64,000 nucleotides of DNA, from the NCBI GenBank assembly GCA_019930625.1, contig CP082844.1, forward strand, positions 1,922,001 through 1,986,000. Reading direction: 5' to 3'. Positions 21,201-33,200 of this stretch are shown here, piece by piece. The notes under the pieces are model-generated. The model did no database searches and was not told the DNA's origin. It worked only from the letters and a program-made list of their open reading frames with translations. Both the position numbers and the translations under genes were made by a program. This DNA is from Nocardia asteroides. Lineage in GTDB: Bacteria; Actinomycetota; Actinomycetes; Mycobacteriales; Mycobacteriaceae. Within the stretch, counting starts at the first letter, position 1. Each line of letters opens with the position of its first letter.

Positions 21201-24200
21201 TGTCGCGTTTTCAGCGTGCTGCCGCCGTCGCGACGGGTCAGTTGCAGGGCGTGTGTGGTTTGCGCGTCGAACGGTGGATTGTTCGGGTCGAATACTGCTT
21301 TGGGCTGTTGTGCCTGCCGGTCGTGGATCCAGATCTGTTTGCCGTCGTTGTACAGCAGGAAGAGGTGTCCGACAGTCGCACCGACTGGTAGGGCGTTGAC
21401 CAGCATCCCCGCGCCCGGCTCCGAGTTGGTGAGGACTCGGGCTATTTCGGCGAGACCGCCGTCGAACCGCCGGTGGTGCGTCCCGGCCAGCCAGGCCACC
21501 GCCGCTGGCGGAACGGGTCTGTCCACGTCGACGGGTTGTTGTACGTCGAACCCGAGATTCTCGGCGTCCGCGAACGCTCCCTGCACACAGATGGGGTTCA
21601 CAGCACCCTCGGCCAGCACAGCTCGGTATAGCCGATCCTCGAATTGGGGCCGCGGTCGTTGCACCGCGTGAGCTTGTTCGAATGCGTAGGCGTAACCGAC
21701 CAGCTCCTGCTCTGCGAGGCGCGGTTCCTCCGGGGCATTGCCCGTGGGCTCGTGCGGGATCACGCGTGGCGTTACGAACGCAGCCGTGGGTGTGGAATCC
21801 CGCATCAACTCGCCTGCGGCTCGGAAGAGAACCTCCGGGTCGCCGCCGCGGGTGGGGAAGACGGACTCGGTCACCATGCCGGGGCCGACCATCCGCATGC
21901 CCAGTTCGGTTTCGTAGAGCGTGTGGTGGTGCGGAATCATGAACGCCGCCACTGCTCCACGGAATGCGTCTGTCCACTCCGGCGGCAGCCCCAGCCAGTT
22001 GTACCGCGACATCAAGCGCGCGGCGCTGCCGGAAATCCCCGCCGCGAGCGGAATTCCGCGTGCCATGGCGACTTCACGGAACCAGGGGCTGTCGGTAACG
22101 AATTCGACCAGTGCCACGCCGGGGCGCCAAGTCAGGGGAACGGCATAACGCTCCGGGTCCAGGGCAAGCGCCGTCGCGGCGTCTACCACTCCCGCATCAC
22201 GGAAGACGAGCACAGTTTCCACCACGGCGTTGCCGTCGTCATCGCGGACGCGTCGGCCGTTCTCGTCGTAGCGGTAGATCGGAAGTACGTGGCTGACCGT
22301 GTCATCCTCGGCCCGCAACGTGGCTTCCAGCTTCGTCGCATCCACCCGGCCTCCGCGACGAGGAAGCGTCGTGCCGGGATCGAGCCGGTCGATGCGCAAC
22401 GCGTGCAGTTCATCCGGGACTGCCTCTAGTTCTCGTCGCGACAGTGGCATTCCCAGCAGCGCCCAGTCCTGGACCGTCAGGTGCCTGCGCAGCATCATGT
22501 CCGGTGTCCGGTTCTTGCTCGCCTCGCCCCGCAGTTCGTACTCGGTGAACGCCGCACGTGCCGCGGCGCTGCTCAGCACCGCGTGACTCACGTCGCGCAA
22601 ATCGCCCGCCGAAACCGTTGATTTGTCCCGCAGCACGGATGCCCGCACATCGCGCAGTGCGGCGACGTTCAGCCCCAGTCCGGCCGCCTTCTCCTCCCAG
22701 CTGGTCTGATTCAGCAGTTTCGCCAAACCTTCGTCCAGCGTCGTGCCCGCGGCGGCTACTTTCAGCTCCGCGTTGCGTATCATCGCGTTGAGTACGGCCG
22801 ACATCAATTCGCGGGGATTACCGTCGCGCCGCAGTTCCTCCAACGAAACCGAGCGTTTGACCATGCCGCCCCATAGTTGGTTCTCCGGTGCGTAGAAAGC
22901 GGCGTCGATCTGCTCCGGCGTGGCCTCCGGGTGTAGGGCTTTCAGCAGTTCCCGCAGCCGGTCCAGCACCGCGACCGTCACTTCCCTGGTTTTCGGCCGG
23001 TGGTAGAGCCGACGCCCCAGTTCGACCTCGACCCCCATCCGCAGTGGTCGCCATCCGGGACCTTCCGAGGTCTGGGGCAGCGTGACGGGTTCGGTCGTTG
23101 CCGGATCGCCCTGCTCCCTACCGCGAGCGAATCCACCGCCGTCCGCGTGTGGTTCGGCCAGCCGGTTGATTCGTTGGTGCCGGGGAACCGGGCCGCCACG
23201 GTCCCATGGATTGCCGCGGTCGTCGAAGGGATCGACGAGGTCGGGAACGTCGCCGATCAGGCCGACGCGCGGGGGAGCGGCTGGCCTGCGGATCGGGGCG
23301 GCGGTTCCGTCGGCCGGTGCGGGTCCCCGCCTCGCGTCCGCTTCGCCGTCGACTGTTGCGGATCGTTGCCGGTCGTCGGAATCGGCGACAGTTTCGGAGG
23401 ACACCGCCGTTTCCGCATTCTCTGCTGTCGCCTGGAGGTACAGCTGATCCGCGAACTGGGGCCGCGGCCGTTGCACTGCGTGGGCCTGCTCGAATGCGTA
23501 GGCGTAGCCGATCAGCGTGGGTTCGCTCCATGCCGCGGCCCGGAAGGTTATGTTGACATGCTCTCCGGCTGGATGGTCGGGAGTGGCCGGCGTGCGGCCC
23601 GCTGGGACGATGATGCACGGATAACCGGCCTTGTCGCCCATTGTCGTTCCGTACTCGTAGACGGATACAAGTGCGGTGAGTTCGTGCTCGGCCATCGCCG
23701 CGTCGATCCGGATTTTGCTTTCGGCGAGGTCCAATTGGAGGTCTGCCTGGTATTGCGCCGTGTCGGCGCTGTCCGCGCCGAGGTCCTTCGCCTGCGCGGC
23801 GATGAGGAGGTCTTGGCCGTATTTGAAGGCTGTTTCGGCGTGGGCGTTGTTGTAGGCGATGATGTCGGTCAAGTCTTTCATCGGAGCGTCAGCGGGGAGC
23901 TGTGAAAGATATGTGTTCAGGTCTCGCTTCATTTCGTAGGAGAACACGCTCGAATAGGCCGGGTTGTGGTCTTGAAAGCTGTGTGAGGTGTCCAGATCGA
24001 CAGTGATCAAGGTGGCGCCCCGGGCCTTCAGCGTGCTCAGCGCCGCATCCCACAACCGACGCTTCACAGTGCCCTCTGGTTCAACCCCTACCGTCAGGAC
24101 GCCGATGCGGGCACCGCGGAGTGCCTCCGGATTCAGGTCCGCGGTGAAGTCATGGCCCGCAAGGGGATTGTGCGCGGTGGCAGGGTCTCGTGGATCGACG

Positions 24201-27200
24201 CCGACGAGCGCCGTCAGCAATACCGCGGCGCCGGTGACGTCCGGACTGTGCGCTCCCGGGGAGTCCCGGGTGGTGGACATGGGCACGGCACCCACGCGGG
24301 GCACAGCACCGACAGTGGGTTTGAGCCCGACTATCGAGTTCCAGTTGGACGGAGTCGTAATAGAGCCGGACGCTTGGGAGCCGATGGCGAGCGGCACAAG
24401 CCCGGCCGCGACACTGACGGCAGATCCTGAGCTGGAGCCCCCCGGGACCAGAGAGACGTCGATCGGATTGAGGGTCTGACCGCCGTAGGAGCTGTACCCG
24501 TATGGCAACGCGCTGCTCAGGGAACTCCCGAACTCGGTGAGATTGGAGTGGCCGAGAATCACCGCGCCCGCCTTCCGCAACTGCGTCACCAGCGCGGCGT
24601 CCGTGGCGGGGTATGAGTTCGCCAGAGCCACCGAGCCCGCGGTTGTCGGCATGCCCGCGATATCGATGCTGCCTTTGATCAGGACCGGCACCCCCAGCAG
24701 CGGGCCGCGCGCGGCGCCGGTCCGCCGAAGTTCGTCGGCGCGGGCAGCCTCCTCGATCGCCCGCGGATTGATGCCGATCACCGCGTTCAACGCCGAAAGC
24801 TTCTCGATGCGATGCAGACACCACTGGGTCAACTGCACGCTGGTGATCCGGCCGCTTTCCAGCTGTTCGATCAGCTGCGAGCTAGTCACCGATACGAGGT
24901 CTAGCGCTGGTAACGCGTTCGGGCCTGCCGTGCCCTCCGGATCGCTGCCCTCGACGCCTTCGTCGTTTCGCAGCGTGATCGCGGTGACCAAGGTGCCGTG
25001 CTGGAGGTGGAAGCGGCCCGAGAGGGTGGTCAGCGATGGGTCGGTCGCCGCGTCGGCTGTCAGCCGCGCTCGGAATGTCCCAGCCGGGGTGTCGGCGGCA
25101 TCGGGATGGAGGGTGATTTCCACCTGGTTGTGCCCGAGCTGTTGCCCGGTCAGCCGGTGGTACAGGTCGATGACGTTGTCCTTGGCCGAGATCACAACCG
25201 AATCCGGCTGGAATCGAGCCGCCGCGTGATTCTTGGCGTCCAGGCTGATCGCTCGGTACGTTCCTGCGGGGGCGAGCGCCACGGCGGCATACTTGTGCGT
25301 GCGTGCGGTGGCACCGGTGAGACCTCCCGGCCAGAGCGGTGAACCATCGTCTCCCGTCCGAATCGGCTCGTCGCCGTAACCGAGCGCCTGGAGTGCCTGC
25401 TGGGCATTCAGCCATACGCTCAACACGGAGCTGCGCTCGTTGCCGAACGTTTCCACCGCATGGATGTCGTCCGGCAGTACGTGTCGGATCAAAGCCCCGT
25501 CGGTCGCAGTTTCGACGGACGCTGGGATTGCGTCGTCCCCCCTTACCCCCTCGGGCGATTCGACGTGCTGTGGCGGCGCTTCCCGCTTCGGGGCCGCCAC
25601 CGCGTGGTCATCACCGTCGAGTAGTCCGAGGCGCAGTGCTTTCATGAAGCTCGGGATCTTCCCGCGGACGCCGAGTTTCTCGCCCAGACTTACCCGGCGC
25701 TCGCTGATGCCGCGTACCGTCAACTGCTGCCTTTCGGCGATCTGCTCATCCGTCAACCCCCCCGCTGTCAGGCGGAGCAATTCCATGTCCTTGGCGTTGA
25801 GACCGAAGAGATCCGGTGTCGCGGAGGCGGTGACGACGCTGCTGAGCAGTCCGCGACGGCGTGCCTCGACCACCGTCGGAATCGACTTGCTCACCCCCAG
25901 TCTTGTGGCGGCTGTTATTCGGTGGTAGGTGACCATCCGTGGTTCCATGCCGAGCACGGTCGCGATCTCGCTGAGCGACAGACCTTGATAAAGCAGGGTG
26001 AGCACGGTGATCTCCGAGCCGGTGAGGCCACCGCGACCGGGCAGCATCCGAATCTCCGGGGCTGAAGTGCTCGTGTCGGTTGCCTCGTCCTCACGCGATT
26101 CCGGGGACGTGAGCGAAGGCGAGTCCACCCCGGGCCGGGGATGCAGCTTGGTCCGGATACGTGACTGCAGAACCCGTACAGTCGAGGCGGCGATATGCAA
26201 ACTCTCTGCGATCTCAGCGACTGTCCGGCCCGCCGCCTGCAGTCGGTTCACCTCGAGTTCTCGATCTGTCAGGGCTCGACGAGGCGTCGGCTCGACCGGC
26301 AATGTCGCGCGCACACCCTGTCCGGCGGCGATGGCGATACCCAACGCGCGAGCCGCGCCCCACAGGACCGGAGACTCGTTCGCGGGATCACCGGGCAGAC
26401 GCAGCTGTGTGGCCGTCGTTGTCCGGTGCGCGGTCTGGAACCGGCGCAGCGGGGCTCGGTGATATGCGGGGAGGGCACCCAATTCCCGTCGCAAGTCCGC
26501 GGTGGTCGCCTCGTTCCACGCCGCGATCAACGGGTCGGACTCCGAGAGACTCGCGCCGAGCACCAGAAAATGCTGGACACTCCGCCACATTTCGGCGATC
26601 CGGCGATGCTCAGCGATGACGTTACGGGCAACGAGGACGACCCATTCCTCGAGACTCCGATCACCGATCTGGCCGAGATGGGCGACCACATTGCCGGCAA
26701 CCTCTTCGAGGATCTCAGGCGCATGTCGGCTCCCGAGTGCACTGCCGGCCAGCTGAACGACGCGGTCGCCGAACACTTCCTGAACGCGGTGGGTGGCCTG
26801 CTCGGCGTGGCCGTTGGCGATATCCTGCGCGATGAGTTCCTGGAGCTGATGGGACGGCGCCGTGTGCGCGTTGGATTCAGGCGCAGGACTTGTGGCACCG
26901 CTTTCAGACGCCAGGATTCGATCAACCGAGTCGTCGCCGGTCTGCCCGGCGCTTCCGGTCGAGCGAGATGCCGACTCGTGTGTCCCGGGACTGGCGGTCT
27001 CGGCGCTTTCACTCGAAGTGGGTCGGGATCCACGTCCACCGATCGCCCATCCCTCCGGATGTGGGCCCATCGCGTGGACAAGGCCGGGATCGAACCTCTG
27101 CCCACGTGGTTGCGGCACCGTGCCGATGTCCCAGGCTCTCTGCTCGGCAATATCCAGCGCCGACCCGGCGGCGCCTGAGCGACTTTCTCGCCCCGCACTG

Positions 27201-30200
27201 GGTGGTCGGAGCGAATCAGGCGTCGCAACCGGAAGGTCGGTCACCACCGGGTGGTGGTCGGCCGTCTCGACCGCGGCCGCCCGTGCCGCGGTCGGCCACT
27301 GCGTCGCTACGCGGTCTTTTGCGGTCCGGACCAGTTCCTCGTCAGCCGCGGTCGGTGGGTCCGGCACGACGACGACGGTGATGTCGTCGACTTCTCCTTC
27401 GGCGTCTGCCCCGTCGACCACCTCGGACGCGATCGCGCCCGGATTACCGGCGTGACGGCTGACGGCGTCGCCGAGCGTCTGGAGGCCCGGCATCGTCTTC
27501 ACCGCGCCGTCAGTGACTGTCACCGCGACACCGCCGCGCGGCACGGTAATTGTGCTGTCCTCGGCGACCACGGGCGCGTCGATGTCCTCCGACACCAGAA
27601 CGGTCGTGATGTATTCCCCCGGCGCGGCGTGTTCGTTGGCCCCCGCCGGGATTCGGCCTTCCCGTCCGAGCGCGTATTCGATGGCGTGCCGGTAACCCTC
27701 CAGCCACGGGTTCCGCTCGAGCGCCACGCGCTCGGTTATTCCCCTCTCCTTCGCGAACATCCGGATGGATGAGTGGTCCTCGGTCAACCACATCGCATGC
27801 CGACCGTCCGTGGACGCCCAGCCCACTCGACTGTCCCCGACCCACCCAATGGTGAACCGATCCGATTCCACGATCACGACCGCGACCGTGCACTGGGGCT
27901 TGTCCGGGTGGTCGGCGTACTCCGGCCGTCGGCCCAAAGCCTGCATCTTCGACTGGACATGGTGCAGCGCTTCCTGCAACAGCGCCTCCCGGGTGAGCCT
28001 GCGCCCGAACCGCGCCCGTGACCAATGCTCTTCCAGATACGCCCCGAGCTCGGTCGCCGCCTCCTGCGCCGCGCGGTGGCCATCCGGCGCTCCGCTCACC
28101 CCGTCGAACACCGCGGCAACCACAACCGGCTTCCCGCGGCGGGTGAACTCGGTGACCACCATCGCGTCCTCGTTGCGGTCGTGGGAAGCGCCCCTCTTGC
28201 TGACCCCCGCAGCGGACCGGGATTGCCCGGCCAATCGCTCGGCACGCTCGGGTTCGTCGAGTTCCTCGACCGGTCGGCCATTCTGGTCGCGCAGCCCGTG
28301 TTTCGGTCCGAAGGCAGAGTCGCCGCCATTGGTCGATCGCGTCTCCGGGGCCACGTTCTGGGATGCCGATTCCAGGCGGCGAGCCGGATACCGCGCCAGC
28401 GCGATGGTGATGTTGCCGAATTCTGCGTTGGCCCGAGCGTGGTCGACCGATGCCCGCGCCGCGCCCGCCCGATCACCAGCACGCTGCCGGACGATCGCGC
28501 CGATCGCGTCCGGCAGTGTGCCGGCCAGCCCTTCCGTACCGGCAACCACCGTGCCGTGCTCGGGGATCCGGTGGCTGCGAACAGTGACAGCGCCGTCGCC
28601 GTGCCGTCGCCCGGCTCCGCGGGCGGCCGGTTCGGCGACCGCCGAACGCACCGGGGTCAGTGGGCGTGAAGGGGAGTCGGGTTCGGTGGGAACGAACAGC
28701 ACCTGGCTGTCGCCGATCGCACTGGTGGTGATCCGGTCTTCTTCGACTAGAGCGAGGGCAAGCGAGCATTCCAGCCCGGATTCCGCAACTACCGCCGACC
28801 GCTGCGCCGCGTCGATCGCGCCGGCCACCGCCTTCTCCGGATCGAAGCGACGCCGCCGAATTGCGCGCTCCAGGTGAGTCATCGCCTCATCTCGCGCCGC
28901 CGCGGCGCTGTGGGCCGAGCCGCCCGCCACGTTGAGCACCAGCACAACCTCGACCGGTTTTCCGTTGCGTCGCTGCAACACCGTGGCCGCCATAGCGGCC
29001 TCGCTCTCGGCCGGTGCACCTCCGTTGTCCGGTGGTAGCGCGCCGGCGTCGGCTGGGCGTAGGGCGCGTCCGCGTGCGGGGTCGGGGTCGGTGTGGGGGT
29101 TGGCAACTTGCAGTTGGTGTTGTCGTGATTCCAGGGTGCTGGTGCCAGTGAGGCGGGTCAGTTGCAGCGCGTGTGTGGTCTCCGGTGTGAAGGGTGGGTT
29201 GTCGGGGTCGTAGACGGTTTCGGGTTGTCGTGCGTGGCGGTCGTGGATCCAGATGTGTTCGCCGTCGTTGTGCCACAGCGTGAGGTGTCCGATCGGTTCG
29301 CCGACTGGGCGGGCGTTGACGAGCATTCCGGCGCCGGCTCCCAGGTCGGTGAGCAATTGGGCTATTTCGGTGAATCCGCCGTCGAACCGTTGGTGGTGGG
29401 CTCCGGCCAGCCACGCTACTGCTGTTGGGGGCACGGGTCCTGTCACGTCGACTGGTTGTTGGACGTCGAATCCCATGTCGCGGGCGTCGGCGAAGGCACC
29501 TACCGCGCAGACGGGGTGCACAGCGCCCTCCGAGGAGTGAGGAACATCGGCGGCGTGTGGGTTGGCCGGTGGTTGTGGCGAGCGTCCCTTGACGACGTTC
29601 TTCTCATCGGGTCGGCCGAATGCCGTGCGCAGCCTGTCGCGGGCTTCGTCGAGCAACTGTCCAGCGTAGTCGGTTGTGATCCCCAGTGAAGTGGCCACGT
29701 CATCGAGCGACTCGTCCTCCATCAGATGGAGCACTATCTGCTTCGTGAGGTTGGGCTGGGTGAGATCCGACAACGCACTGTCCAGTGTGTCCTCGAATTC
29801 CACGTCATAGGATGCAGAAGAGGGCCTGTCCTCGTTCGTGAAAACCGAATGCGCCCTGACATCGTGTCGGCTTGTTCCGGATTCATCACCAATCGGTTCG
29901 TCCAACGACCGCACCCGCCGCGCGAGCAAGGTCCTCGCCTCGGTAACCTGGCCTGCGGTTAGGTTCGTGGCCTGCTCAATCTCGTAATTGTCGGGTTCCC
30001 GGCCGGTCTCATCGACATGCCGGTTTATATACGCGGACACCGCGCGGAGCATCTCGGCAGTTTTTTTGTCATGATCCGGATCTCGGGACTCGGCGTAGGC
30101 TCTGCGCATGGAGAAAAGCGCATCCGCCAATGACAGGGCGCGCAAGTTCGTACCGGGAGTGGCGTTGCGGATAGCAGAGAGAATCATCTCGTTGCCGCGT

Positions 30201-33200
30201 TGCACGAGATCTTCGTGCTCCCCGGCATTCCGCCATCGTCGGGCGGCGACTTCAGCGATCCAAGCATATTTTTCGAATAGCTGATCGCGAGCTGCCGCTT
30301 CCTCCTGTGATCCGACCGGGGCTTCGATGTGCTTCCATATCAAGTCGTCGTCGGTGGTGTGGCCGACAATATCTCGACGCTGATAATAACGCAGCACGGC
30401 TGCTCTCATGCTGTCTCGAGGTATACCCAGATTGTCGCGGATTCTACGCAAGTAGGTAAGGAGCGGCCTGTGTCCATCTGCACGCAGGTAATATGCGAGC
30501 TTAGCTACTCCAACTTGTGCATCGAATTCGGCTGCAGTCATTCGACGGTACAGCCGCTCTGCTTTGAGCCAATCGTTCACAGAATCGTAAGCCGCCGGAT
30601 CCGGGTCTGTTTCGCCTGCCGGATCCATCCGGTATTCGTATCCCCACGCTTCGGCAAGCTCGTTCCAAGATCCCGCGCGGTGTAAAACGTGATCGTAGAC
30701 CTTCAATATCTGAAGCTCTCGACTCCTTCCTATTTGGTTCTCATAGTCGCTCAGCGCGTAGGCTCGGATGGCAAATATCGACGCGGTCTCCGTCTGGGAC
30801 AAGTGATTGACCGCGCGGAAGTGGAGGCTGTACTCCCCGAATGATCCGGCGACGGATGGGTTCGGGTATCTAAGAGTCGTCCTCCCCAGATGGACATAGC
30901 ATTCGGCAATTTCGTCTTCGATGACTCCGTAAGGCGGAGGTATTGTGGCGAGCAGCTTTTTTGCGACATCTCCAGACGGGCGGTCTCGGCCCTTCTCGAT
31001 CTCATCGTAGTAATAAGATGAAATTCCGGCCGATTGTGCGACTTCTGCCTTGGTGTATGTCTCGAATCCAAGGAAATCGCGGGCGGGCTCGAAGAAATCC
31101 TTGATACGTTCACTATGGTATCTACGGCAGAACGCCAAGTATTCTCCGATATGCGCATAGCCTTCAGGGTAAGCCGGCTCACCATCTGCTGTCAGCAAAG
31201 CGGGATACATTTGTGCCACTTGCATGTAGGTCTCGCGCGCGCCGGGTACTCGGCGCAGGAGGGCTCGGACATGAGTGATCTTTAGCTGCCGGCTTCCCTC
31301 TTCTGCTGCTTTCCAAGTCCACGCGGCGTCGATCAGTTCGTCCAAGTGGTGGTGCGGCACGCCGAGATACTCGCGCACTTTGCGCATCCATATCGTCGGG
31401 TCATTGCCCTCGGGGCGGGGGAACTGTGCGCCCGGTGCTGATGCGAGTTCTGTCGAGTCGAGTTTCGCGTTGGCCAGCCACCTGTCCACCTGGGATGGCA
31501 GCAGGTGGTGCATCTTCATGTATTCGGCAAAGCTCTGCCGTGGTTGTCCGGACTTGTCCGCCAGTCGCCGCCGGAACCATCGGATGAATCGCTGCTCCTC
31601 GGAGGATGTGGGAGGGCTCGCCTTCGGCGAGTCGAGTCGTGATTCAGCGACCTGGCCCGAATCATGTTCGTTGGGCGCAACTCGACCGGCGTCATCGTGC
31701 GATGGATGCGGTCGTTGTGAGGTATTGCGTACCGGTTCTTCTCGGGTGGGAGCGGGATCGGCCTCCGCATTAGAGGCCGCAAGGTCGGCATCCAAGTTGA
31801 TGCTGTTGTTCCGTGCGGCCTCTACCAGGTCGGACTCCGGACCTATGCCGAGCTTTCCGCGGATTCTCCGCACATAGGTCAGTACAGTGCCCTTGGCTAT
31901 TCCGAGCTCCGTTGCGATCTCGCCGTATCCGGCGCCCATCGCAATCCGCCTGAGCACATCGACTTCACGCTCGGACAATTCGGGCGGGCTCGGCTCTTCC
32001 GGGTCGGGGATGTCCATGCCGCGACGCCGGGCGGCTTCCATCAATGCTTCCCGAGTCGATGCTCCGAGCTTCCTGTGTACCTTCTGTCGGTAGGCTCCGA
32101 CGGCTCCGGGCGATAACTCTAGATGCTCGGCAATAGAGGCATTCGTCATACCTCTGGCCAGTAATTCGAGGACCACCGTTTCGCGCTCGGATAAAGTTGT
32201 TTCGACGCCGCTCGGATCACCCCACCGCGACCACTCGGAGCCATCGACGTCGAGGATTCCTTCCCGGAGCGCGACCGAAACAATTCCGGCTCGATCGCGA
32301 ATCCCGAAAGCCCGGCCGACTCGGTCCATGATTCCCTTCACGTTCCCGGGGGAGATAGTTCGGCTCGTCGACGCCGTCATCGTCTTCGCGATCGCCGCGC
32401 CGGTGAATCCTTTCGCCGTCAGGATCAGGACGGTCCTGTCGTCGGTCGATAGTGCGATGGGATCCTTCTGTGTAAAGGGAAAATCGAGAATATTCAGAGA
32501 CCCTCTGCGTGTGGCCTCCGCTACAGCCGCTGCTTTGTTTTCTGCCCTGAATTTCGTGACAATCCCATCGATCACTTCCATTGCGGTTCTCGGAGAACAT
32601 CCGACCGTTTCCGCAATTTCTGTGGCCGTCAACCCCTGAGCCAACAGCTCGAAGAGTTGGGTCTCGTTCGGGGTCAGCTTGTCGTCTGTGTCGGGAACGC
32701 CACGCTCGGCGGCGACCGATCTGGCCAGACGCCGTATCGCACCGGATACCAAGGTTCGTGTCGCGACATCCCCGAGCGGCTTCGTCGGCTCCGCAACCGC
32801 GTTCAGCACGTGTGCTGTCTCGGTTTCCGAGCGGCCTTGCTGATATCGAAGGACCACGGCTGCTTGCTGGACCGGCCGAAGTCTATGGAAATGAGCTGCG
32901 AAGTCCTCATTGGACGCTTGGAAAAGCGCTTCGACGACAGGGTCGGACTCCTCAACACCTTCGAGATCCGTGTATGCCGCGGTGACGGCCTGCTTCAATT
33001 GCCGCAGCACGCCGTCGATGCCGCCAGCGGGCATCCCCGGCGCGGCCTGGAGGGCTGGGCGGCCACCCGAGGACTGTTCACCGGACGGGGCGCGGGAATC
33101 TTGTGCCTGGTTGTCGGGAGGTGATGCGCCGGCGTCGGCTGGTCGCAGAGCGTACCGACGTGTCTTGTCCGGGTCTACGTGGTCGGTCGCCTGCTCCGCT

